In this document: positions 22,901 to 34,500 of the stretch, piece after piece
Layout: each line of letters starts with the position of its first letter
Numbering within the stretch: the stretch's first letter is position 1
From: Atherinomorus stipes
Lineage: Eukaryota; Chordata; Actinopteri; Atheriniformes; Atherinidae
DNA length: 64,000 nucleotides
Reading direction: 5' to 3'
Assembly: GCA_023101725.1 (NCBI GenBank)
Contig: JALJCO010009025.1
Location: 1-64,000, forward strand
The notes under the pieces: model-generated
Told to the model about the DNA's origin: nothing
The model's database searches: none
What the model saw: only the letters and a program-made list of their open reading frames with translations
Translations under genes and position numbers: made by a program

Positions 22901-25900
22901 CAAGTAAATTCTGGACGCTACCCACTCAGGACACTTGGATTACATGGGATGAGCAGTATGGAGGAACATTGACAATTTTTTGTGGACTTTTATGGACCTT
23001 TTTGGCTCGGACCCTGGCAAACTCCATTGGGGGGGAACGAGAAGTCGTCCTGATTTCCGGCTGCATTTCACATATTAAAAAAGTGGTCCAGAGTCTTGCT
23101 CACCATCAGGGTAAGTGGAAAATAAAGTTAAATCATTCTGAGGGTGAACTATTCCTTTAAAGTGCCACTACTGAACTTTGGCAGATTTTCTCATTTCGGT
23201 GCTCCCCCAACAAAGGTTAATGCTGTATGATATCTCCCTGTCCAAAGTATGTCTGAGATTTAGTTATGGAAGTGTTAGTGGGCATATTCTAATACTACTC
23301 ATGGAGGAAAACCTCGATTAATCCCAGCATGCGACTAAATAATTTGGAATCTTGAATCTGGTGAGTAGGGATGGGCGATATGGACTAAAAAATATATCCC
23401 GATAATTTCTGGTTTTCATCACGGTAATGATAATTGACAATAAAAAATATCAGCCTAAGTGTTTGTATTCTAAATTTATTACTACATTCTGACTTGAGAG
23501 CCCTAAAATAATACTAGAAGCCACTAAACTACATCATTTAAGTTCAAGTAGTACGCCTATATTGCAAAACTGTAGTGACACCAGCCAAACAACTTTGAAA
23601 TATGAGAACAAATTTAGGGCAGCCGCAAACGATTATTTTGATAATCGATTAGTCACTGATTATTTTGACAATTAATCGACTAATCGGATCATATGAAAAT
23701 TGTGTTGTATCATCAGTACCAATGAAAAGTTTGGACACTTCTCACTGAATCTAATGGAAAAATGTGTCTAAATTTTTGACTGTGTCAATATGCAATTCAA
23801 GAAAAGCTGACCCCGATAGCTACGACTACACACTACGTCAAGGAAAGAAAGGCAGACATGCCAGCGGAAGATACGGTGGCAATTTTGAGAGGAAAAACAA
23901 TAAACGATTCGTCGATTATGAAATTGGTCACCGACTATTGTGATAATCAACAATTAATCGATTAATCGTGACAGCCTTAAACAAATTTAACCTTTATTCA
24001 CCTGTTATTTTATTAACAGTCATGCACGTACTCTGCAATGCAACACTTTAATTGTTACACTTTTATTGATCTTAAATAGAAAAAATGTCAAGTATAAATA
24101 AAGTAACAGTAAGTTGTCTTTTTTATCTTAATATGACTTGAAAGTCTGTCACGTTACACTCTCATGAGGGATTTGTTGCCACAGAAAGTCACACTGTTGG
24201 TCGTTGAATGTCTCATGGTCTGTGATGACCCACTTCCTCTCATGTCGCATGGCCGACAGATGGTGTGAGGGTGGCGATTCCTCAGAGAACGATGGCCACC
24301 AGCTTTCTGGGACAGACGTTGAGGGTTAGAAAACAGCAGGTTTTCACTAAATATAATTTGACTATCAGACACAAGACAGCAAGTTGTTAAGAAGTTGCCA
24401 TGGTATTTGGTCATTAAACTAACTAACTTGTGATAAAGCTTTTTCACCATTGATTTTTATTTCTCACGCTGCTGCTAAAAAGGTGACAAATGCCACCAGA
24501 TTACAGATATTTTGGAACTAAATTAGTCTGTATTACCAATTTATTATTTGATTTGTGATACACGTATGATTATTCATTTTCCATGAAGATGAGAAGGTCA
24601 TTCTTTGCAGCCAAACATTACAAAGACAGGGTTAGCATCACTGCTAACTTGTTTCAACTGTTGTTTTGTAGAATTTCTATTCTATATTCTTCAGTTGATT
24701 AAACCTCATATGCAGAATATATATGGCTTTATTATATGTCAAATTTTGGAAAACTTCAGTTTAATACAGAGTGTATTCATGAACTTTCTTGTGTTTTTAA
24801 GAGTTCTGATGCAAAGCAGCGGAAAGCGTCTCTGCAGAAAGGAATCGACAAGGCAAAAATAGGACGTCAAGATACAGTAAGATCATTTTTATATTGTGCC
24901 ATGAAAATTCGTGCTAAAATCGGTGATATAAATTGAACGTTGCATTTTATTGGACTGGAGAAATTGAACAGATTTTGAACTCAGGTTTATGTTCGGACAG
25001 AAAGAAAGAAGCTCTCTGCTGAAAGAGCTGAAGGCTCTGAGAGAGGAACGAACACAGCTGCAGGCAGAGTTGGAGAAGTATCGCGAATGTGACCCAGAAG
25101 TCGTCGAGGAGATGAGTGAGTACAAATCGAACCTAGTGGGTTTGTGTACATATGCTACATAATAGGGCTGGGAAAAAATATTGACACACTGAAATATCGT
25201 GATATTTTCTTCTGCTGATATCATATCGATATTCAAAAACGTGTAATCGATCTGTTTTACAAAACAAAATCTCGCAAGATTTCACCGTTCTCTTACGAAA
25301 TCTCGCGATATTTCATGACAACGCGCGAGACTTCGTAACTGAACAACAAAATCTCGTGAGATTTTGTTAGAAAAATAGATCGATACTGCGTTTTTAAATA
25401 TCAATATGATATCAGCAGGTGAAAATGTTGCGATATTTCAATGTGTCAATATTTTTGCCCAGCCCGACTACATAACCTACATACGGTTTGTACAGTGGAT
25501 ATACTGTACAGGGCTCTAGAGTGCAGCCAAAAATTTGCCGAGTGTAGCTAACTTTTTTTTCTTAGTTGCTATGGTACTCCCAACATTTCGCAGGTCTAGA
25601 TGAAGGACTTTTTTTTTCCCTCTGAATGTCTGTGTGTGTATTCTGTATTCACTCCCTCCTTACCCGAGCTCGGGGAAGAAAAACACTGCAATGTTGTCAC
25701 TTCTGATTGGGTCTGATCCACATGGTGCACAGTAGACATCTACAGTAGTGCAGTGCAGAATGACACAGACAAGAACCACAGAAACTGGAATCAATTGAAA
25801 ATTATAGAATATGGTGGAATTTACTTGTATGTGGTTTGTTTTCTACTATCTTCGCTAATTTAAGAGTTTTCAGAGTGTCTGAGCAAAATGAAGCAGACTC

Positions 25901-28534
25901 GCATTCATTTTGTGAGTTGATGCGTTCTGACCTCTGCAGCCCTCCATCTGTGTGACGTCACCTGCACTTACCAAGATCCAGCAGAGTCGCGCACGGGTCC
26001 AGTTTTACCAACCCGCACCTATCCAAACCTGTTAGGATGATTACCAAACCCGACCCGTTTCCCACGGATATCTGCTAGTGAAATCTGGACCTGACCCATT
26101 GATGTAGGCAAAATTCGCAAGCTAACCCCCACGCAACACACAAGTAGCTGATTGTAAATAACCCCATCTCCCTTCACAGTGTTAGCCACTAGGGCAGTGC
26201 AATTAATAGAAATTTGGTCGTGATTTAAATTTTCATGTGGAACCATCTCTAAACTTGTATAATTGAGTTGAAACTATTTATTTGCCATTTTTCCTTACAC
26301 AATTTCTGAAAGAGACACATGTGCAACGCATGCCCTTCTACGCGGCCCTGCTACAACCCACACTCACGCAGAGAAAAGTAAAGGAGGTGTGTTGTTTTGC
26401 ATAAATTATCAATAATGAAGTGGTTTTTGACAGAGCAAAATTGGCTGAATAAATAGATTGTGTAACTAAAAAATAATCACTTGAATAGCCTGAGCAGCCT
26501 TATTAGCTACTTTTCTTTTTGTTCTTACAGCCTATTTAATGTGTTTTACAGGGTTAAAAAGAAAAGAAAAGAAATGCAATTCTACGGAGCTGAAGAAAAT
26601 CTGAAAGAGCTTCATAAGTTCATGTTGTAGCACCAGTGTGAGAGTATAGCCTAATCCGCCAGAAAACCAGAGCAGCTCCATCAGACTCGCTCCGTGTGAT
26701 TTAAAGAGGCTGTCCTGGAGAAGAATCTCCTTTTCACTGGATTCAGATTCAATTAGATAATTATCACGAAAAAAATTAAATGTAAATCCAGAGGAGGGAC
26801 GTTTGCCTGATGCTTCACAATCACTTGAGATATTTTAAAGTTTGAAATGTTTAGTTTTATGAAGTTTAGTGAAGCTAGCACTTTAATTTTTTTTCAAAAT
26901 GTTTTTTACTTGTTATTCAACATTAAAGACGAACATTTTTGTAAACTTCATCACTGTTCACAATAACTTCAGTAGTCATCTATGTAAAATCATTGATAAA
27001 AAAAATAATGTATTAAAATGAGCTGCTGAGCTGTAAAAATTGGGCTGTGCCTAAAATCTTTTTTACTGGTGCACCTAAATAAAAAAAAGTTCGGCGCACC
27101 AGTGCGACCAATGTTCAAAGTTAGTCTGGAGCCCTGATATTAAAAAGTATACACCCCTGCTAAAACTTTTCCCACCTTTACAGTTTCACTGAAAAACAAA
27201 TCTATTAGGGAAAAATATAAAAAGTGCAATAAGCCAGTTGCGTGTACATAATACTTTGTTGACACCTAAAATGGAAGTTTATAGAATTTGGTTTTCTGAT
27301 CATCAAAGGCAGCGGTTTCCAAGGACGCGTGCATCTGCAGTCATAAGTAACGACCAGAAATGCCTAAACTGAGCAGTCCAGTTCATGTGTGCAGACTATG
27401 AGACTTACAGTAGCAACAGGAAACACTAACATGCACAGCTGATTCTCTCATGTGAAACGACTCAGACAAGATGTGTTCTGGTGTGAGATACCATCACTGC
27501 ACTTCTGAGAACAGTCCTGACATTCAGTCACATCACTTTTATGTCTGTTTATAATATCAGCAGGAACCATAAACTAGTTAAATATTCACACTAAACAGCA
27601 AGTGTGAGCAGTGCAAGGCTTCCTGCTGAAGCAGGGGCATCGATTGCTCTGAACGCTCGCATGTCCATTTTGATTGTGGGCCTTGTAACCTCTAAGCTTA
27701 CAGGGCAGGTGCTAAAATATTTAAATGACGCAAGCACGAGGCAACTGGACCTAAACTCTTTGCTGGCTGTTGCACACTTTTTCCATCTATGACCACACAG
27801 TGCACGGCTTTTAGAGGTATTACAAACATCCTGCACTGCTTTGCGTTTGTGTTGCAGCTCACTTGCATTATGGGGATTTTGTGACTCTGGCCGTGTGACA
27901 TGTGTGGTGTTATAAAGGTATCAGGTCTGTTTACTTACACCTCCAAGTGTTGCACCAGAACTGCACTTAGTCTGCACGGAGTTTAGCTGTGTTTTTCCAT
28001 CCCAGTGTGACAATAATGTCAGTCCTGTCAATCACTTGGACATGCGCAAACACAATTCTGACAATTTCTCATGTGCTAAAGATGAACCTTTAATGCTTTG
28101 ATATTTGAAAGTGATATTTTTAGCGAGCTAAACATATAGCCATCTCATTCAAAATGACCACAAGAAATATCATTCAGACATGCTCAGCTTCTCAGATTTC
28201 TGACAGAAAACTGTCTCATCACATCAATCCTGACTCGCATAATTGCACAGACGGGGTCTGTTTGACATAGTCCGTTTCACCACAGGCTGTTGCACGCTGG
28301 ACTATTTTTGAACGTGCTGTAGTTTGTGTTGCTGCATGGATATTCTGCAACTATTTGGACGAAAAGCAATGTGGTGCAAATATCCACAGTAAAGCTCTTT
28401 GTCAAACTGCTACGAGTTTTGCTTTAGGTTAGAGAAAATTTGCTCTTCTGGTGGACTTGTCTTGAGTAGACTTTAGTTTGAACTCGCCGGGAGCTGATAC
28501 ACTTAACATTCATAAGGTCTTCTTAAAAAGATGA

Positions 28535-28566
<32 letters not shown>

Positions 28567-31500
28567 AAAAACCCCATAACTAATCTTTTTAACAGATCCG
28601 TGAAGCCATTAAGGTTATTGATCTGATATCTAAAGAGGACATTAGCGCATGTCTTTCACAAAGCAGCTGAAGGGAGTCAGAATACTGGTGGTGTTTAAAA
28701 AAAATGACAAAGACAAGCCTTATCCTTAAACACCAAACATATATTTTTAAAAGCTTTTATTTGGCTGCTACATACCATAGTCCTGAAACTCTATCTCGCG
28801 TCATGTCTTGTTTATCTCATCATATGTGCACATGATGTAACAAAACTTAAAAGAAAAATAGTGTGGGAGACATAACATGCTTCCAGTCTTTGTTTTCACT
28901 TATCTGTCTCCACATGCCTACAGGCCCTTCTCCAACACACACACACACCACACACAGCTTTGTTAAAGATAACCATCTCTTCTCAGTGAGGACAGGATTG
29001 TACTCTGAAAGGCGTGTGCAGCCATGTGCAGAGTGTATCATATTATGATATATCTTTTTCAGAGGGGTGTCTGATTGGACTTGCAGGATGGTCTCAGGCC
29101 TGTACCTGCATAACAGACACCTGAAGTCATCATACCACATGTTTCAGAGAAATCTTTAGTTAGAAGCGTAGAAGTGTTGCAAACTAAATTATTACATGGC
29201 CTTTTAAATGTTTAGGGTTTCCATGGAAGGGATTAAATGTCTATCTATTCTGTCTTTAGCAATTGATTGATCACTGATCTTTTTTTTAAAAAAGGGATTT
29301 GCTTTGAGAACTGCTGATCATCACTGAATGTTTGTCCTCCATCTAGCACATGTAGGACAATAATCTCTACACACACCAACAGAAACAAGCTGATGTGGCA
29401 ACCAGTTGGATTAAAACCATTAGATTGACTCTAGAAAATATCTTTAGTTTGAATCATTCATCGGCTTAAACACAAATGAGCAAAAGCACATTCAATTTGT
29501 AGTTATAAGTGAAAAATCTACACTAGTTGATGCACACCACATAGTTGGGGAACATGTTTTGAATGCACCAGGTTTAAATCACTGCCAATAGTTGCCTCAC
29601 CCATAGTTACCAGTAAGCTGCTGTGAGCTGTTGTAACAGGTGGGGTTAAAAACCACCGAAGGACATATGAATCAGAGCAACGTTTGTGTACTTAAACTGT
29701 ATCAGAGAGCAACTTTAAAAATGCTGATTATGACTCAAACTTTTTTGTTTTTACACTCTTTTTTTCACATTTCCATTTGCTATGTACGGCTGTGTGAAAG
29801 TGTTTGCCCCCTTCTTGATTTCTTATTTTTTTGCATGTTTGTCACACTTAAATGTTTCAGATCATGAAACAACTTTAAATGTGAGACAAAGATAACACAC
29901 ACAAAATACATTTTTTAAATGAAGATTTTTATTTTTAGGGGGGGGGGAGATCCAAACCCACATGGCCCTATGTGAAAAGGTGATTGCCCCCTAAACCTAA
30001 TTGGTTGGGCCACCCTTAGCAATAACGCAATCAATGCAATCAAGCATTTGCAATAACTGGCAATGAGTCTTCTACAGCGCCGTGGAGGAATTTTGTTCCA
30101 CTCATCTTTGCAGAATTGTTGTAATTCAGCCACATCGGAGGGTTTTCCAGCATGAACTGCCTTTTTTAAGTTCATGCCACAGCATCTCAATTGGATTCAG
30201 GTGGGGACTTTGACTAGGCCACTCCAAAGTCTTCATTTTGTTGTTCTTAAGCCATTCAGAGGTGGACTTGCTGGTGTGTTTTGGATTGCATTGTCCTGCT
30301 GCAGAATCCAAGTGCGCTTCAGTTTGAGGTCATGAACAGATGGCCGGACATTCTCCTTCAGGATTTTTTGGTAGACAGCAGAATTCATGGTTCCATTTAC
30401 CACAGCAAGTCTTCCAGGTCCTGAAGCAGCAAAACAGCCCCAGACCATCACACTACCGCCACCCTATTTTACTGTTGGTATGATGTTCCTTTTCTGAAAT
30501 GCCGTGTTACTTTTACACCAGATGTAATGGGACCTACACCTTCCAAAAAGTTAAACTTTTGTCTCGTCAGTCCACAGAGTATTTTCCCAAAAGTCTTGGG
30601 GATCACCAAGATGTTTTCTGGCTAAACTGAGCCTTTATGTTCTTTTTGCTCAGCAGTGGTTTTAGTCTTGGAACTCTGCCATGCAGGCCATTTTTGCCCC
30701 GTCTCTTTCTTATGGTGGAGTCCATGGTAGACCTTTATTGAGGCAAGTGAGGCCTGCAGTTCTTTGGATGTTGTTCTGGGGTCTTTTTTGACCTCTTGGA
30801 TGAGTTGACGCTGTGCTCTTGGGGTAATTTTGGTCAGCTGGCCACTCCTGGGACAGTTCACCACTGTTCTATGTTTTCTTCATTTGTGGATAATGGCTCT
30901 CACTGTGGTTCGCTGGAGTCCCAAAGCTTTAGAAATGGCTATGTAACCTTTTCCAGACTGATAGATCTCAGTTATTTTGTTTCTCATTTTTTACTGAATT
31001 TATTTTGGTTCGCAACATGATGTCTAGCTTTTGAGGATCTTTTGGTCTACTAAACTTCGTCAGGCAGGTCCTATTTAAGTGATTTTTTGATTGAGAACAG
31101 GTGTGGCATTAATCAGGCCTGGGTGTGGCTAGAGAAATTGAACTCAGCTTTCCAAAGATGCGATAAACCACAGTTTATTTAAGTTTTAACAGAGGGGCAA
31201 TCATTTTTTGACACAGTGCCATGGAGGTTTGGATTTTTTTCCCCCTTACTAATAAAAATCTTCATTCAAAAACTTTCTGTCTCACATTTAAATTAGTTTG
31301 ATCTGAAACATATAAGTCTGACAAGCATGCAAAAATAAGAAATCAGGAAGGGGGCAAACACTTTTTCACACAACTGTAGAGAATTGGGGTTCACCATACA
31401 ACATATTTTATTTCTCTAGGTGACCTGAACAAAGTTTTATTACCTTTACTGTATTATTTTATGTGTTATACCACTTCAACTGACATTTATGATCTTTCTT

Positions 31501-34500
31501 CAACAACCTTTCTGTGACAACAGCTAAATCTATCTTTTAGGTTATTTCTTACCAACTGGACTCACATTTCTTTTTCTGGTTTTTAATGAGGATTGTCTCT
31601 GAGGCTGTAAGTCAGTGGGCCATGACAGTTGCTTTGTCTATGTTGTGGGTGCACAATGCACAGGTCTTCATTGTCATTATCAATAAATGCTAAAATGTGA
31701 TGGTGCAGGAACTGCAGGCTTAGATATGACACCAACCCTGAATTAGTTATTTTTTGCATAATTGAGGTTGTTATAGTCCAGCTAATCTGTGTCTGTGGAG
31801 ACTTGTTATGGAATCAACCATCGATCCATTGGCTATGCCTACCCATTCCAACGCAGGGTTGCAGAAGGTCTGGAGCCTATCCCAGCTGCTGCTAGGCGCG
31901 AGGCAGGGCACACTCTGGATGCTTCATTACTGGGCCAGCACAAGAGAATTATCAAATCAACACTTTAATTTAACTTAATTTACATTTAACTTCAAACTTG
32001 GCTAGTAGTGCTCAGTAGACGTGTGGTAATGCAAGAAGGTACAGTTTTTTTTTATATTTTACTGACAGAAACTTGGTTTATCTGCCATTTGCAATGTATA
32101 CCACATTGTATGAGTCACCAAATAATCAAAAATAGAGTGCCTATAAGACAGCAGTCAGCTCTCTTCCTGGTTTCTAAAGTCAGTTGGCTCTTTAAAGCCA
32201 TAGCAACAGGGGAAGAGATGACTTATAGGTACAGCTTGGAACAGAACCAAATGTCATTGACAAAAGAAAAGAATAAATCATTCAAAACTGTGTTTCCATT
32301 GGTATCTAATCAATGCCTAAATAACTAAAGCATTTGTTCACATGGCTGGCTGTAGCACCACAGCCCAACATGGAGTTTTGTTTGATTTGGGTCACTTTCT
32401 AATCTTTCTCACACCACATACTACCAAGAAAACGTTTGGACAGACTTTTTTAAAAATTGAACTTAATGGGAAAGTACATCCAAACTTTTGACTGGTACCG
32501 TATGTGAGAAATCTCAGCGTCTCATTTGTGGTCATTTCATTTGGTGTTTAACACTGGCTCCCAGTCCCCCCCCATACCACCTACCAGACTAAAGCAATGG
32601 GGCGACCGCTCATTCTCTGTGGCAGCACCTAGGCTGTGGAACTCTGCCTGCAGATCTCCACCTCACCACTGACCTCGTTCTTTTTAAATCCAAGCTGAAG
32701 ACGCACCTTTTCAGCTTTTAACTTCTAATGTTCTGTCTGCTGCCATTTTTTACTGTTGCTTTTAATTTGCACCTTATCTGTTTTTGTGTCTGCTGTTTTA
32801 TTGTATTTTATTCTGTGAAGCCCTTGGTTTACCTTTTGGCTTTTGAAAAGCACTATATAAATCAAATTGAAATTGATTGTCCTAACTTTACTTTGCTGAT
32901 TCAAAATTGCATCTGCTGAGCCAGTTACCACAGGTGGTGAATGAATTAATGCATTGGTGGACTTTACATAATACATCATTCATACACTGATCATTTTGTC
33001 TTGCAGGAAAGTCAAATGTCATAGCAAAAGAGGCCGTTTCCCGATGGACAGGTAAGTTATTTTAATCGTAATTAACCTGTAACCGAATTAAAAATGTAAT
33101 CTTTTTATAGAATAAAAGCTGGATGGCTTCAGTTTCGCAGGAAACTTTCTGTCTGCTAACTTTTAATGGGTTGTTATTGTAAATTAAAAGAGTTTTGGAT
33201 ATTGGTCAAAGGCATTTGTTAGCAGGTAAAAGTTTGATGAGGATTGGAACTCATTTTTACTGACAATCCTATTTTGTATTAAAAGTTATAAAGATAATAT
33301 ACTGAGTTGAAGATTAAGCATTCGAGTGTCTCAGTTATTACATTGAAGATTATTTCAAAGTGAAAGTTTTCACCTCTCAGCAGTCAGTGCTCAGGCCTTT
33401 TCAGGCCTTGTTCATGACACTGTTGTGGTCATGCTTACTGGCAGCTTGTCTACATGGTTCACATTATCAGTGTTGTCACATTGTCGCTCTATGCTTATAG
33501 AATTAGACACATTTCTAGAAACTGGGTTGAATCTGGCTCCAACACCGCGAGTGCTTTTCACTTTTTTGTCAGTTCTTGTTAGTGACTGTTTCCAAACACT
33601 CAAAACAGCAAAGGCAATTTTTCTGAGCTGGAGAAGCTGCTCTACTTCACATGCTTTTTGTTGCACTCTTGTTATTGCTGCCATTTGTTGGTTAAATTGT
33701 AGCAGAGCCCTGCAGCTTTATGGCAGCCATGATATTGAATTGTGTGGAGCAGCAGTTAGTTTACTGCTTGAATCTGATGTGCAGTTTGACTGTAGTAGTG
33801 TAGTAAATAAAAGACACACCCATACAAGCCTTGACACATTTTATCACTTGCTTCATCAAGAGTTGCGTGCGGTGACCCAACAGGAGTGAAGGAAAAGGAA
33901 GAGCCGATAATGAGATTCATTATTTATTGGTGTATTCTCCAGACAAGACGGGCGTTTGAGCTGCTTTTTAAACCAGTTACACTGTTTGATTTGTCTCACA
34001 AGAACCTTGAAAATATTAATCTTGAATCCATTTGAATTTATCAAAGCACTTTTTTAATTCTGGGCCCATTGATGGCTTTCAAGTTTTATCCTTGTCTTTT
34101 TATGTCAGTGTAAAGGTAAATTCACTAGGCATGCACGATAACCTTTTTTAAAAACCGACAATGATAACTGATCAATTTCAGCTCCTAAAGGCCGATACCG
34201 ATAACCGATAATATACAGGAACTACCCCAAAAATTAGAATGTCCTGAAAAAATTCATGTATTTCTGTAATTCAACTTAAAATGTGCAATTTACATATTGT
34301 ATAGACAAATAATATGTGAATCAGTATATTTCAAGCTTTTATTTGTTTGGATGTTGCTGATTAGAAGTTGCAGCTTAAGAAAACCTCTAAATCAAAAACT
34401 CAAAAAATTAGAATACTGTGAAAAGCTCCAGTATTGTAGGCTCAGAGTGTCACATTCTAATCAGATAAGTAATCCAAAACATCTGCAAAAGTGCCCTGAG

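Larger units (their letters stand above)
22199..24801. other. mnd1 intron 4
   Basis: Contains the foldback element at 22290-23156, a hAT-type end at 23366 and the complete MITE at 23615-23979. The remainder (24150-24801) shows nothing I can support. Confidence 0.85.
25116..33006. other. mnd1 intron 6
   Basis: The largest mnd1 intron. It holds two hAT-type elements (25163-25467, 25509-27136), a poly-C run (28535-28561), a Tc1 element (29787-31376), a repeat fragment (31810-31935) and an L2-like tail (32540-32878). The stretches 27140-28530 and 28562-29780 show nothing else recognisable. Confidence 0.85.

Noticed and set aside
24994..25000. Alternative acceptor ctcag at 24994 for mnd1 exon 6
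   Set aside because: Using it would add 7 nt and shift the frame out of the conserved coiled-coil sequence.
33425..33889. A 154-codon open frame in mnd1 intron 7
   Set aside because: No recognisable domain and low-complexity Ser/Leu/Cys composition. It overlaps an opposite-strand frame of similar quality, so it is probably chance.
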